Shown in pieces: positions 17,680-27,531 of a stretch of 64,000 bases of DNA. The stretch covers positions 2,413,501 through 2,477,500 of the forward strand of contig NZ_CP031941.1 of NCBI RefSeq assembly GCF_003443655.1, in the 5' to 3' direction. The translations under genes and the position numbers were made by a program. A model generated the notes under the pieces. That model had not been told where the DNA came from. It saw nothing but the letters and a program-made list of their open reading frames with translations, and searched no databases. This stretch comes from Nostoc sphaeroides (GTDB lineage: Bacteria > Cyanobacteriota > Cyanobacteriia > Cyanobacteriales > Nostocaceae). The number at the start of each line of letters is the position of its first letter. Position 1 is the stretch's first letter.

Positions 17680-19572
17680 ATGCAATGGGCTAATTTTCTA
17701 GCCAAAGAAGCTGCTACTCATGGCTTATCTCTAGAGCAAACAGCAGCCTTTCTAAAGTATTTTAATAATGAAAATTTAGGAAAAAGTGAAGCTAAACTTC
17801 TCAGCGAATTAAACGTTGATGTTGCTGCTTTCAGAAAGTGGATGGGTGAGATATATGAAAAGTTCGCTCAGAGTTATCCTGAGTTAGCCATTTCTAACAA
17901 TCGGGACAAACTAGAAACGTTACAAGTTTACCTGAAAGTGAAATATAATAGCGAATTGGATGTCATCAAACCATTGGCGGCGATGAAATTATTAAAAACG
18001 CTAGTGGTTCGGGAACGACTGCAACAAGAACCTTGGCTTGCGAGAAGAATTTGTAAATTTTTGGGATATTCACCTTTAGCGTTAGAGTTAGTAGGGCAAT
18101 ATCTGGATAAAATACCAGAGTTGTCTCTGGAAACACTACTGAAGCGGCTAGAGAAAAAGCGAGTGGAACATGAAGCAGTAGTCAATGCTAACTCATTGAT
18201 ATCTTATGAATCCGGTGTAGCTGAAGCTTTTGAATTAAGTTGGGAACAGTTGGATGAAAATGCACAAAGCTTTGGCTGTTTGCTAAGTTTGTGTGCATTA
18301 GCTGACATTCCCTTATCTCTTGAGACGATAGAAGATAACAAAAAACAAGAACTTTGGCAGAAAGCCATAGCCGATTTACTACAATTGCATTTGCTACAAC
18401 ACAAAAGTAAAGGAATTTATCGTCTAAATCTTCTAACTCGGCAACTTTTTCAAATGAAGTTGGATAAGTCAAATGAGGCGGATGAAGCAAAAACTAACTT
18501 TGCAGCGATGATGTTAGAGGTAGCAAAGCTAATTCCGCAACAGCCTAACCCTGAAGATATTCTCAACCTCACTCCACATATCCCGCACATTACAGAAGTT
18601 GCAACCCACCTATCCCAGTATGTGGGCGATGAAAATCTAATTATTCTGTTTACCAAATTGTCCTGGTTTTATCAAGGTCAAGGACTTTATCAGCAAGCAG
18701 AATCTTGGTTGCAACAGTGTGTAGAAGTGACTCAAAATCGTCTTGGTTTAGAACATACCGATGTCGCTGCTAGTTTGAACAATTTAGCAGGATTTTACAA
18801 ATCTAGAGGACGTTACAGCGAAGCTGAACCTTTGTATCAGCAAGCTTTAAAACTGAGCAAACGCCTGCTAGGAGAGAACCATCTTGATGTCGCCAATAGC
18901 CTAAATAATTTAGCACAACTTTACGATTCTATAGGACGTTACAGCGAAGCCGAACCTCTCTATCACCAAGCTTTAAAACTGAGAAAACGGCTACTGGGAG
19001 AAGAACATACCGATGTCGCCACTACCTTAAGCTATTTAGCATTGCTCTATGAATCTATAGGACACTATAACCAAGCCGAACCTTTGTATCAGCAAGCTTT
19101 AAAGCTGTGGAAACGCCTAGTCGGAGAAGAACATCCCCATGTCGCTACTACCTTGAACAATTTAGCAGCATTGTACTGTTATACAGGACGCTATAGCAAA
19201 GCTGAACCCTTGCTTAAAAAAGCTTTAGAACTGAGAAAACGCTTGCTGGGAGAGAACCATCTTGATGTCGCTACTAGCCTGAATAATTTAGCGCAACTCT
19301 ACGAATCTACAGAACGCTACACCAAAGCCGAACCCTTGTATCAAGAAGCTTTAGAAGTGAGTAAACGCCTGCTAGGAGATAATCATCCTGATGTCGCCAT
19401 TAGTCTGAATAATCTTGCAGCACTCTACCGTAATATAAGACGCTACAGGAAAGCCAAACCGTTATTTGAGCAAGCTTTGAAAATTTGTGAACAAACTTTA
19501 GGTGTAAATCATCCTACTACTATGACAATTCGGGCAAATTATGTAAACTTTTTAACAGAAGCATATCACTAG
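17680..19572 (+). CDS. TPR protein with truncated NB-ARC region (P-loop missing)
   Basis: A 630-residue protein. Residues 1-70 match the helical N-terminal domain that often starts cyanobacterial NB-ARC/NACHT signalling proteins (FLAKEAATHGLSLEQTAAFL, VAAFRKWMGEIYEKFAQSYPEL). Residues 95-160 resemble the C-terminal part of an NB-ARC module (AMKLLKTL, ICKFLGYSPLALELVGQYL, SLETLLKRLE), followed by a winged-helix-like region to about residue 260. The Walker A, Walker B and sensor part expected between residues 75 and 95 is absent. Residues 340-625 are about seven 42-residue TPRs of the kinesin-light-chain type (VAxSLNNLAxLYxSxGRYxEAEPLYQQALKL). It looks like an internal deletion that fused the N-terminal domain to the end of NB-ARC, keeping the frame. 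ATG at 17680. Confidence 0.82.
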   Translation: MQWANFLAKEAATHGLSLEQTAAFLKYFNNENLGKSEAKLLSELNVDVAAFRKWMGEIYEKFAQSYPELAISNNRDKLETLQVYLKVKYNSELDVIKPLAAMKLLKTLVVRERLQQEPWLARRICKFLGYSPLALELVGQYLDKIPELSLETLLKRLEKKRVEHEAVVNANSLISYESGVAEAFELSWEQLDENAQSFGCLLSLCALADIPLSLETIEDNKKQELWQKAIADLLQLHLLQHKSKGIYRLNLLTRQLFQMKLDKSNEADEAKTNFAAMMLEVAKLIPQQPNPEDILNLTPHIPHITEVATHLSQYVGDENLIILFTKLSWFYQGQGLYQQAESWLQQCVEVTQNRLGLEHTDVAASLNNLAGFYKSRGRYSEAEPLYQQALKLSKRLLGENHLDVANSLNNLAQLYDSIGRYSEAEPLYHQALKLRKRLLGEEHTDVATTLSYLALLYESIGHYNQAEPLYQQALKLWKRLVGEEHPHVATTLNNLAALYCYTGRYSKAEPLLKKALELRKRLLGENHLDVATSLNNLAQLYESTERYTKAEPLYQEALEVSKRLLGDNHPDVAISLNNLAALYRNIRRYRKAKPLFEQALKICEQTLGVNHPTTMTIRANYVNFLTEAYH

Positions 19573-19748
19573 CGTAGACGCATTAGCGTTGGCGAAGCCT
19601 CTAGTAGAGAAGCGGTAGCGACGTTCGCGCAGCGTCTCCAAGAGTTGGAGCGTCAGCGGCTTGTCGTTAGACATCGCTGCGCCTAATTCGTAATTCGTAA
19701 TTCGTTAAAATTTATCCCCCTCTCCACTAGCGAAGAAGGGGATAAATT
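19573..19748. repeat. Dispersed repeats between convergent genes
   Basis: The interval is made of the common Nostoc 'gcgtagacgc...ggcgaagcctctagtagagaagc' type sequence, followed by aattcgt octamer-like repeats at 19685-19706. No gene is visible. Confidence 0.55.
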
Positions 19749-20246
19749 CTACTTACATCCTAAAGACTGGCGAGTATCTACACCAGTTTTAGAATTAACA
19801 CCACTTGCCTTAACACAAAGTTTTTTCACTTGCGTCCCATCTAAAATTGCATTCGTAAAATCAGCATCTGTGACATTTACATCATCAAAAATAGAACGCA
19901 GCATCATTGCATCAGTCAACACAGCATCGCTTAAATCAGCATCTTTAAATTTTGTTAGATAGGCTATGCCTTCACTAAAATCAGCACCATGCAGATTTAC
20001 TCCCTCCAGCAGAGTACCGTTAAACACGACACCACGTAAGTCAGCATTGCTAAAATTAGCATTCTCTAATTTGAGATTGGTAAACTCAGTACCAACTAAA
20101 CTTTGACCAGAGTAATCCTTGCCCTTGAGTTCATCATTACCCATAGAACGGGTAATACTGGAAGAACTTGCAGCTTGCGCCGATAAGGGAAACCAAAAAA
20201 GAACCATCGCTAAGACAAAGCTAGCTAACAGTCGCCAATATTTCAT
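19749..20246 (-). CDS. Secreted/lumenal pentapeptide-repeat protein
   Basis: A 165-residue protein with a signal peptide ([25 protein letters not shown], cleavage after AQA near residue 26). It is followed by about twelve A(D/N)Lxx-type pentapeptides between residues 45 and 140 ([15 protein letters not shown] ... [10 protein letters not shown] ... [10 protein letters not shown]), which build a right-handed quadrilateral beta-helix. Two cysteines lie in the C-terminal tail ([14 protein letters not shown]). Lumenal pentapeptide proteins of this form are conserved from cyanobacteria to chloroplasts (TL15/TL17-like); the function is unknown. The gene is convergent with the TPR gene and stands alone. 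Confidence 0.88.
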   Translation of the reverse strand: MKYWRLLASFVLAMVLFWFPLSAQAASSSSITRSMGNDELKGKDYSGQSLVGTEFTNLKLENANFSNADLRGVVFNGTLLEGVNLHGADFSEGIAYLTKFKDADLSDAVLTDAMMLRSIFDDVNVTDADFTNAILDGTQVKKLCVKASGVNSKTGVDTRQSLGCK

Positions 20247-20463
20247 AATGTCTTCTTAATAAATCTCAACACTTGCAACATTAACTATTAAAGCTTACAG
20301 AAGGGGACAAGGGAGTGGGGAGATGAGGGAGATGAGGTTCGACTTCGCTCACCAACCGGGAGATGGGGGAGAATAACTAATGACTAATGACCAATGCCCA
20401 AATTCAATACATAAGACTCTAAAAGCAGAAAGCATCTCGTAGGATTATAGATGTTGAGGTGCG

Positions 20464-21642
20464 ATGCCTAACGGCAAGTTGCTCCGCATCTACGCAAAAT
20501 TACCTGTGGCTAATCAAGAAGACAACGCCCAATCTCTGGCGCGAACCCCTTTATATCAAGTGGGTGTAGAACTTAAAGCACGCTTTACCAGCTTTGGTGG
20601 TTGGGAAATGCCCGTGCAATTTAGTGGCATTAGCCGCGAACACGAAGCTGTAAGAAATACAGCCGGAATGTTCGATATTTCCCACATGGGCAAATTTACC
20701 CTCCAAGGTAAAAATCTCATTTCCCAACTCCAGCCTCTAGTGCCTTCAGACTTGAGTCGATTGCAACCCGGTCAAGCCCAATACACCGTATTGTTAAATC
20801 CCCAAGCCGGAATTATTGACGATATCATTGTTTATTACCAAGGTGAAGACACCATTGGTATACAGAAGGCATTCATCATCGTCAATGCCGCAACCTCTGG
20901 TAAAGATAAAGCATGGCTATTGCAACACCTTGACTTGGATAAAGTGCAATTCCAAGACCTTTCACCAGATAAAGCCTTAATTGCCGTGCAAGGGCCAAAA
21001 GCGATTAAATACCTCCAGCCCTTAGTGCAAGAAGACTTACAATCAATCAAAGCCTTCGGACATTTAGAAGCAACCCTACTAGGCAAACCTGCCTTCCTGG
21101 CCCGCACAGGTTACACCGGAGAAGATGGCTTTGAGGTGATGGTAGATCCAGATGTGGGGGTAGAATTGTGGTTAAGTCTCCATAATGCTGGTGTTATTCC
21201 CTGTGGACTCGGTGCCAGAGACACTCTGCGGCTAGAAGCGGCGATGGCACTTTACGGACAAGATATCGATGACACCACCACACCCTTAGAAGCAGGTTTG
21301 GGTTGGCTAGTTCATTTAGATAGCAAAGGCGAATTTATTGGTCGGGAAATTTTAGCACAGCAAAAAGCCGATGGAGTGCAGCGTCGATTGGTGGGTTTGC
21401 AAACCCAAGGACGCAACATTGCGCGTCACGGCTATCAAGTGTTATCAGCAGGTAAAGTTGTGGGAGAAGTTTCCAGTGGCACCCTGTCGCCTACACTTGG
21501 TTATCCCATTGCCTTAGCTTACGTTCCTACCCAACTAGCAACCGTCGGTCAACAGCTAGAAGTCGAAATTCGCGGCAAAGCTTATCCAGCAGTTGTAGTT
21601 AAACGTCCCTTTTATCGGTCAAAAAATCGTGTCGCCAACTGA
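20464..21642 (+). CDS. gcvT: Glycine cleavage system T protein (aminomethyltransferase)
   Basis: GcvT releases ammonia from the aminomethyl group on lipoyl-GcvH and transfers the methylene to tetrahydrofolate. The conserved core starts at about residue 28 ([26 protein letters not shown]); [29 protein letters not shown] and [21 protein letters not shown] follow in order. The first ATG (20464) lies inside a dispersed repeat (gcgatgcctaacggcaagtt) and adds 14 codons; the family N terminus would rather start at the GTG at 20506 ([11 protein letters not shown]). The upstream 'gaggtgcg' could serve the ATG, so I report the longer form. GcvH and GcvP follow on the same strand, making a complete T-H-P set. 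Confidence 0.95.
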   Translation: MPNGKLLRIYAKLPVANQEDNAQSLARTPLYQVGVELKARFTSFGGWEMPVQFSGISREHEAVRNTAGMFDISHMGKFTLQGKNLISQLQPLVPSDLSRLQPGQAQYTVLLNPQAGIIDDIIVYYQGEDTIGIQKAFIIVNAATSGKDKAWLLQHLDLDKVQFQDLSPDKALIAVQGPKAIKYLQPLVQEDLQSIKAFGHLEATLLGKPAFLARTGYTGEDGFEVMVDPDVGVELWLSLHNAGVIPCGLGARDTLRLEAAMALYGQDIDDTTTPLEAGLGWLVHLDSKGEFIGREILAQQKADGVQRRLVGLQTQGRNIARHGYQVLSAGKVVGEVSSGTLSPTLGYPIALAYVPTQLATVGQQLEVEIRGKAYPAVVVKRPFYRSKNRVAN

Positions 21643-21775
21643 TAAGCGTCGAGGTTTTTGAGGAATAATGTGTTGTGAGTTAGTTAGTCAATCAATCTAC
21701 AGTAAGGTTCATTACCAGATATGGCTTGGATGACTGTTGGGACAATAATTTTTTTGATAAGGGAGAGGAAGTGAT

Positions 21776-22165
21776 ATGTCTTTTGAGTATCCTCAAGATT
21801 TCAGATACCTGGATTCTCATGAATACGTGCGAATAGATGGTGAAATTGCCACCATTGGTATTACTGAATTTGCTGTAAATGAATTGGGCGATATCGTCTT
21901 TTTGGAACTGCCAGAAATTGGTGACGCTCTTACTAGAGGAGAAAGTTTTGGCACAATTGAATCAGTGAAAGCGGTTGAAGAACTGAATTCACCAGTGACA
22001 GGCACAGTTATAGAACGCAATGAAGCCTTAATTAATTCTCCCGAAGACGTGTCAGACGACCCTTACGGGGAAGGGTGGTTTTTGAAAGTGCGCGTCAATG
22101 ACCCTGATGAAGTTGAGGATGCCTTGACAGCAGATGAGTATCGCGCCCAGGTAGAAGGGGAGTAG
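21776..22165 (+). CDS. gcvH: Glycine cleavage system H protein
   Basis: GcvH carries the lipoamide arm that shuttles the aminomethyl group between GcvP, GcvT and the dihydrolipoamide dehydrogenase. The 129-residue protein has the family fold: [38 protein letters not shown], and the lipoylated lysine in [19 protein letters not shown] (Lys at about residue 64), with a C-terminal [11 protein letters not shown]. The start ATG at 21776 is preceded by 'agggagaggaagtgat', a good ribosome-binding site. About 130 bp separate it from gcvT. Confidence 0.97.
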   Translation: MSFEYPQDFRYLDSHEYVRIDGEIATIGITEFAVNELGDIVFLELPEIGDALTRGESFGTIESVKAVEELNSPVTGTVIERNEALINSPEDVSDDPYGEGWFLKVRVNDPDEVEDALTADEYRAQVEGE

Positions 22166-22211
22166 GGAGTGGGGATGAGGGAGATGAGGGAGATGAGGGG
22201 GACAAAGAGAC

Positions 22212-22430
22212 AAGGAAAAATTTTCTCTCCCATCTCCCATTCCACCCGAAGATAAGTCATTGTCTCGTGTCTCGTTCCCTGCTCCGACTGGGAATGCCCA
22301 TCGTTGGGGCTGCCGCCTCCAGAATTAGCGGCAGCAGCCCAATGACAAGCATTTCCAGCCAGAGGCTGGAAACGAGGTTTTAAGGAAAAATTTTCTCTCC
22401 CATCTCCCATTCCACCTGAAGATAAGTCAT
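22212..22430. repeat. 49-bp direct repeat pair flanking a hairpin-rich element
   Basis: 22212-22260 and 22382-22430 are identical over 49 bp except for one C/T difference. Between them lie a dispersed hairpin element with stems ctgccgc/gcggcag (around 22311-22335) and ccagcc/ggctgg (around 22360). The G/A-rich heptamer-like tract gggagatgagggagatgagg precedes the first copy. All of it lies in the gcvH-gcvP spacer. Confidence 0.88.
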
Positions 22431-22516
22431 GAAATTTAGATTAACTGAAAAGTTACACCAACTTATCATCAGTATTTATTGCAAAATATGAAATAGTACC
22501 GTCTGGAGAGTAATTT

Positions 22517-25504
22517 GTGGTATTGAACGCCCCTATTCTCAAGTCTAATGAGCAGCAAGTGCTGGACGAAAAAAGTCAAACAAGTCAAAAGCTAAGTAGT
22601 TTTGTGCCAAGACACATTGGCCCTAACTCCGACGATATCCAGCTTATGCTTAAGGTTTTGGGCTTTCCCAGTCTGGATGCTCTAATCAACCAAACAGTCC
22701 CGCAGGCAATTCGGCTGAAGCAACCGTTAAAGTTACCAGAAGCCGAAAGTGAGTATGCAGCACTGATATCTTTAAAAAAAGTTGCTGCCAAAAATCAGGT
22801 TTTCCGTTCATACATCGGTATGGGATATTACGACAGTATTACCCCACCTGTAATTGGGCGTAACATCCTAGAAAACCCCGGTTGGTATACTGCCTACACT
22901 CCTTATCAGCCAGAAATTGCCCAAGGGCGACTAGAAGCACTGCTAAATTTCCAAACCCTGATTATCGATTTAACAGGTTTGGAAATTGCCAATGCTTCGT
23001 TACTTGATGAAGCCACAGCCGCAGCTGAAGCAATGAGCCTAAGCTATGGTGTATGTAAAAATCAGGCAAATGCCTATTTCGTCTCTGGTGATTGCCATCC
23101 CCAAACTATCGACGTGTTGCAAACACGCGCTCAACCATTAGGGATTAAGATTATTGTTGGCGATCATCAAACATTTGATTTTGATCAACCAATTTTTGGG
23201 GCTGTTCTGCAATATCCTGCTAGTGATGGGACTATTTACGACTACCGCGCTTTTATAGAAAAAGCCCATGCTAAGGGTGCATTGGTGACGGTAGCAGCAG
23301 ATCCTTTAAGTTTAACTTTGCTCACCCCTCCTGGGGAATTTGGCGCTGATATTGCTGTCGGCAGCACCCAGCGCTTTGGTATTCCGTTGGGGTTTGGAGG
23401 GCCTCACGCGGCATACTTTGCTACGAAGGAAGAGTATAAGCGGCTGGTTCCAGGGCGAATTGTGGGAGTATCAAAAGATGCTCAAGGTAAGCCTGCATTG
23501 CGTCTCGCCTTGCAAACCCGCGAACAGCACATCCGCCGCGAAAAAGCTACTAGTAATATTTGTACTGCACAGGTGCTACTTGCGGTAATGGCAAGTATGT
23601 ACGCCGTCTATCATGGGCCAGATGGACTTAAGACAATAGCGACTAGAATACATTCCCTGACTTTGATTTTGGCAGAGAGGTTGCAGCGAGTAGGTTACAG
23701 CATCAGTTCCAAACCTTTCTTTGATACGCTGCGGGTGGAGTTAGGAACTAAACCTCTGCAAGAAATTCTACAAGCTGCTGAAGCCCGTCAAATTAATTTG
23801 CGTATTTTTGATACATCTACTGTTGGTATCTCGCTGGACGAGACTACCACATTGGATGATGTGCGAGATATATGCCAGATTTTTGCAGGGACAGATGAGT
23901 TACGGTTTGCTTTGAATGTGGAAGAGATGGAATGGATAACTCAGCAATCAGGTTTAAGCGGTGAACCATTTAGCCGTCAAAGCACTTATCTCACCCATCC
24001 TGTATTTAACCGCTATCACTCAGAAACTGAGTTGTTGCGCTATCTGCACAAGCTAGAAAGCAAGGACTTGTCGCTAACAACATCGATGATTCCTTTGGGT
24101 TCTTGCACAATGAAGTTGAATGCAACTGCTGAGATGATTCCAGTAACTTGGGAGGAATTTGGCAAGATTCACCCGTTTGCCCCGGCGTCGCAAACGCAAG
24201 GTTATCAAGTCCTGTTTGAGCAACTTGAGGCATGGTTAGCTGAAATTACTGGTTTTGCGGGAATTTCTCTACAACCTAATGCTGGTTCTCAGGGCGAATA
24301 CGCTGGACTTTTAGTGATTCGCCAATATCACGAAAGCCGTGGACAAAAACACCGTAATGTCTGTTTGATTCCCACCTCGGCACATGGGACAAATCCAGCC
24401 AGTGCAGTGATGTGCGGGATGAAGGTGGTAGCAGTTGCCTGTGATTCACAAGGTAATATTGACGTTGATGACCTGAAGAGTAAGGCAGAAAAACACAGCA
24501 ATGAATTAGCTGCCTTAATGGTGACATATCCCTCGACTCATGGTGTTTTTGAGGAGCCAATTCAGGAAATCTGCGCTATTGTCCACAGTCATGGTGGACA
24601 AGTTTACATGGATGGGGCAAATATGAACGCCCAAGTGGGAATTTGCCGTCCTGGAGATATTGGCGCGGATGTCTGCCATTTAAACTTGCATAAAACCTTC
24701 TGTATTCCTCATGGTGGCGGTGGCCCTGGTATGGGGCCCATTGGGGTAGCCTCTCATCTTGTGCCTTTTCTCCCCGGACATCCTGTGGTAGGAACTGGGG
24801 ACTGGGGACTGGGGACTAGGAAAGAAGAAATTCCCAATCCCCAATTCCCAATCCCCAGTACCCAGCATATTGGTGCTGTGGCGGCTGCGCCTTGGGGTAG
24901 TGCTAGTATTTTGGTGATTTCTTGGATGTACATCGCCATGATGGGTGCAGATGGTTTAACCCAAGCAACTAAGGTGGCGATTCTCAATGCTAACTACATT
25001 GCTAAGAGACTGGAATCTTACTATCCGGTTTTGTACCAGGGGAAAAATGGTCTAGTTGCCCATGAATGTATTTTAGATTTGCGATCGCTCAAAAAATCAG
25101 CTGCGATCGAAATTGATGATGTTGCCAAGCGTCTCATGGATTATGGTTTCCATGCGCCGACAGTCTCCTGGCCTGTAGGGGGTACAATCATGGTGGAACC
25201 TACAGAAAGTGAATCTAAACAAGAGTTAGATCGTTTCTGTGATGCGTTGATTTCTATTCGCCAAGAAATTGCCGAGATTGAATCAGGTAAGGTGGATGTT
25301 CAAGATAATGTTTTGAAAAACGCACCCCACACTGCCGAAAGTCTCATCACCGACGAATGGCAACATTCTTATTCTCGTGAACAAGCTGCCTATCCTGCAC
25401 CTTGGACTCGTGAGTATAAATTCTGGCCGGCTGTTGGTCGCATTGATGCAGCCTTTGGTGATAGGAACTTTGTTTGTTCTTGTCTGCCAATGGATGCTTA
25501 CTAA
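22517..25504 (+). CDS. gcvP: Glycine dehydrogenase (decarboxylating), P protein
   Basis: GcvP is the PLP-dependent decarboxylase of the glycine cleavage complex, important in cyanobacterial photorespiratory glycolate metabolism. The 995-residue protein has the fused two-half architecture: N-terminal [58 protein letters not shown], and the PLP-lysine in [23 protein letters not shown] (about residue 728). Start: GTG at 22517 or nearby; the frame [13 protein letters not shown] precedes the core. Residues about 757-784 (from [19 protein letters not shown] on) do not belong to the family. They are translated heptamer repeat DNA inserted in frame between PGHPVV and [11 protein letters not shown]. 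Confidence 0.96.
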   Translation: MVLNAPILKSNEQQVLDEKSQTSQKLSSFVPRHIGPNSDDIQLMLKVLGFPSLDALINQTVPQAIRLKQPLKLPEAESEYAALISLKKVAAKNQVFRSYIGMGYYDSITPPVIGRNILENPGWYTAYTPYQPEIAQGRLEALLNFQTLIIDLTGLEIANASLLDEATAAAEAMSLSYGVCKNQANAYFVSGDCHPQTIDVLQTRAQPLGIKIIVGDHQTFDFDQPIFGAVLQYPASDGTIYDYRAFIEKAHAKGALVTVAADPLSLTLLTPPGEFGADIAVGSTQRFGIPLGFGGPHAAYFATKEEYKRLVPGRIVGVSKDAQGKPALRLALQTREQHIRREKATSNICTAQVLLAVMASMYAVYHGPDGLKTIATRIHSLTLILAERLQRVGYSISSKPFFDTLRVELGTKPLQEILQAAEARQINLRIFDTSTVGISLDETTTLDDVRDICQIFAGTDELRFALNVEEMEWITQQSGLSGEPFSRQSTYLTHPVFNRYHSETELLRYLHKLESKDLSLTTSMIPLGSCTMKLNATAEMIPVTWEEFGKIHPFAPASQTQGYQVLFEQLEAWLAEITGFAGISLQPNAGSQGEYAGLLVIRQYHESRGQKHRNVCLIPTSAHGTNPASAVMCGMKVVAVACDSQGNIDVDDLKSKAEKHSNELAALMVTYPSTHGVFEEPIQEICAIVHSHGGQVYMDGANMNAQVGICRPGDIGADVCHLNLHKTFCIPHGGGGPGMGPIGVASHLVPFLPGHPVVGTGDWGLGTRKEEIPNPQFPIPSTQHIGAVAAAPWGSASILVISWMYIAMMGADGLTQATKVAILNANYIAKRLESYYPVLYQGKNGLVAHECILDLRSLKKSAAIEIDDVAKRLMDYGFHAPTVSWPVGGTIMVEPTESESKQELDRFCDALISIRQEIAEIESGKVDVQDNVLKNAPHTAESLITDEWQHSYSREQAAYPAPWTREYKFWPAVGRIDAAFGDRNFVCSCLPMDAY
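24787..24868. repeat. Heptamer repeats inside gcvP
   Basis: Three copies of ctgggga/tggggac (from about 24796) and a complementary block of aattcccaatcccca-type repeats (about 24833-24860) lie inside the open frame of gcvP. They add roughly 20-27 residues without breaking the frame. Confidence 0.88.
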
Positions 25505-25588
25505 AATCAAGTGAGGAGTTAGGAGTTAGGAATTAAAACCCCTAACTCCTATAAGAGGATGTTTGAAAAGTATTGGGTGAATAGAATT

Positions 25589-25643
25589 CAATACAGTTCA
25601 GATAAGACCAAAACACTTGTCTTGACGGCGATTTATCGCGTCT
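25589..25643 (+). repeat. About 60-bp dispersed element, copy 2
   Basis: Starts caatacagttcagataagac and ends gacggcgatttatcgcgtct. Same orientation as the copy at 17128 and inverted relative to the copy at 26699. The two later copies bracket the reductase gene. Confidence 0.85.
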
Positions 25644-25721
25644 CAAAAACTCCGTGGAGTAAGAGAAAATCAAGGGTTTCAAACCCACGGAGGTGGGTAA
25701 AGTCTCGTATAGCCGCGACTT

Positions 25722-26618
25722 CTAGTCGCCAGGGCTAGCATGAATTAAGACTTTACAAACATCTTCTAATTCTTCCTTTACAGATAAAGGCTCATACCCC
25801 AATGCAAAAGCTTTGGAACTATCCAAAGAAACATCTGCCGGTCTAGGCGCTGCCATTTTCACATCTTGTTGTCGGCACGATTTAAGCTTGGTGGTGGGAA
25901 GTTGAAATACCTCAACTAATATTTTTCCAAAATCATAACGCGAAATCCGCTCTTTTCCACCTAAGTGAATGATGCCGTTGACTTTTTCTAATGCTAATAA
26001 AAGTCCTTTGGCAGCAGTTGTTCCACTTACTGGTGTACGAAATTCATCTATAAATAAACTTAGTTCTTTTTCTGCTTGTAAAGTTTGAATAAATGGCTGA
26101 ATAAAGCTTTTAGCTGTAGGTGTTTGTACACCAAACATTAACGGCATTCGACAGACTGCGGTCATGGGATACCTTTCTAGCATATCTGCTTCCGCCATGA
26201 CTTTTTGCTCACCGTAAAGATTGACAGGACACACGGCATCTGTTTCTTGATAGGGAGCATTTAAACCATCAAAAACCAAATCTGTTGAGGTAAAAGCACA
26301 AGGAATAGAATTATCCGCGCAAAGTCCGGCAATATTGCAGGATGCGATGACGTTAATTGCGTGCGATTCTTTGGGGTTGGTTTGACAAAAATTTGGTTGC
26401 GAATGTGCAGCAGTATGAATAACTGCCGTCGGCTTGACATCATTAAATATACGTTTCAATTCCTGGAAATTTGTTAAGTTCGCTTTTAACATTTTTATAC
26501 CAGGAATTTCTAGAGAATGGGATAAATAAGTGCCATAAATCTCCCATTCTTGTTTTGCAAGTTGGCAAAGATGCCATCCTAAAAAACCACTTGCTCCGGT
26601 GATTAACAATTTTTTCAT
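25722..26618 (-). CDS. NAD(P)-dependent sugar-nucleotide reductase/epimerase, RmlD-like SDR
   Basis: An extended short-chain dehydrogenase of the RmlD substrate-binding family. Visible are the Rossmann motif LLITGASGFLGWHLC, the VIHTAAHSQPNFC strand, STDLVFDG, the catalytic-type YGEQKVMAE (Tyr-x-x-x-Lys) near residue 140, and YDFGKILVEVF. Such enzymes reduce or epimerise nucleotide sugars for surface polysaccharide; dTDP-4-dehydrorhamnose reductase is one possibility, but no rml partners are nearby. The start was set at the ATG at 26618 (MKKLLITGASG); a longer frame begins with TTG at 26639. The last codons (SPGD-stop) lie in a hairpin-forming dispersed repeat, and the gene is flanked by inverted copies of a dispersed element. 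Confidence 0.85.
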   Translation of the reverse strand: MKKLLITGASGFLGWHLCQLAKQEWEIYGTYLSHSLEIPGIKMLKANLTNFQELKRIFNDVKPTAVIHTAAHSQPNFCQTNPKESHAINVIASCNIAGLCADNSIPCAFTSTDLVFDGLNAPYQETDAVCPVNLYGEQKVMAEADMLERYPMTAVCRMPLMFGVQTPTAKSFIQPFIQTLQAEKELSLFIDEFRTPVSGTTAAKGLLLALEKVNGIIHLGGKERISRYDFGKILVEVFQLPTTKLKSCRQQDVKMAAPRPADVSLDSSKAFALGYEPLSVKEELEDVCKVLIHASPGD

Positions 26619-26698
26619 GTCTAATTGGAAACCGCTCAAGAAAAAATCCTTGCTGTCGCAAGCTTATATTCTATACGCTTGGGTTTTATAGTTTTATA

Positions 26699-26758
26699 GA
26701 CGCGATAAATCGCCGTCTCTACAAGTGTTTTGGTCTTATCTGAACTGTATTGGCTTAT
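26699..26758 (-). repeat. About 60-bp dispersed element, copy 3 (inverted)
   Basis: Reverse complement of the element at 17128-17188, ending ...ctgaactgtattggcttat. It lies between the reductase and TPR lipoprotein genes and faces the copy at 25589. Confidence 0.85.
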
Positions 26759-26787
26759 ATTCTACACTGAGCGGTGGTTACAACAAA

Positions 26788-27531
26788 CTATTGCAGTAAT
26801 TCCTGAAACTGCTTTGCACTACGCACTTTGCTAAAGTCTGGGTCAGTTTTTGCTAATTTTTTGTATTTATCAGGAACAAACTCGATTGCTTTATCTAAGT
26901 TCTCAATTGCTAATTCGAGATTACTTTGTAAAGCATAAGAGCAAGCTTTATTGTAATATGCTTGGTGCAAATCTTGCTTGATGGCGATCGCTCTATTATA
27001 AGACGCGATCGCATCCTTGTAGCGGTGTAGTTTTGTCAGAGCAATGCCTCGGTTAATTAAGGCTCCATACTTGTCAGGTTGAATAGCGATCGCTTTGTCG
27101 TAAGATGCGATCGCGTCTTGGTACCGTTGCAACGATGTTAAGGCTATGCCACGATTATACCAGGCTTCATCTTTGTCGGGTTTGATGGCGATCGCTTTCT
27201 CGTATGATGCAATAGCCTCTTGGTAGCGTTGCAACGATGTTAAGGCTATGCCACGGTTAATCCAAACTTCAGGACTCTCAACTTTGATAGCGATCGCTTT
27301 ATTGTATGCTTTTATTGCATCGTCGTAACGCTGTCCATCTAATAAATTATTACCTTGATGAAAAAAATATTCTGTTTTCTGGGTAGCCTTCGCTTCTATG
27401 AAAAGCTGGGTTACATTATTTTCTTGCACAACTTTTGTAGTATTTTCTGTTGATGAGTTTGCCCCACCACTACAACCAAATGCGAAGAAAACTATCAAGC
27501 CAGATGCAACCAAGCAGCGCCGAAAAACCAT
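26788..27531 (-). CDS. TPR lipoprotein
   Basis: A 247-residue protein with a lipoprotein signal peptide (MVFRRCLVASGLIVFFAFGCSGG; lipobox FAFGC, Cys at residue 19). A Ser/Thr/Asn-rich linker is followed by four to five canonical 34-residue TPRs (residues 55-215) of the form AxxxYxKAIAIKPDKxEAWYNRGIALTxLQRYQEAIASY. The repeats are nearly identical at the protein level and carry many HIP1 GCGATCGC sites at equivalent positions, which suggests recent repeat duplication. It is probably a membrane-anchored periplasmic scaffold; partner unknown. Confidence 0.87.
   Translation of the reverse strand: MVFRRCLVASGLIVFFAFGCSGGANSSTENTTKVVQENNVTQLFIEAKATQKTEYFFHQGNNLLDGQRYDDAIKAYNKAIAIKVESPEVWINRGIALTSLQRYQEAIASYEKAIAIKPDKDEAWYNRGIALTSLQRYQDAIASYDKAIAIQPDKYGALINRGIALTKLHRYKDAIASYNRAIAIKQDLHQAYYNKACSYALQSNLELAIENLDKAIEFVPDKYKKLAKTDPDFSKVRSAKQFQELLQ

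Noticed and set aside
20247..20463. Glycine riboswitch upstream of gcvT
   Set aside because: I looked for the paired aptamer pattern but see only A/T-rich DNA, gggagatgagg repeats and a dispersed repeat; none fits the conserved glycine aptamer core.
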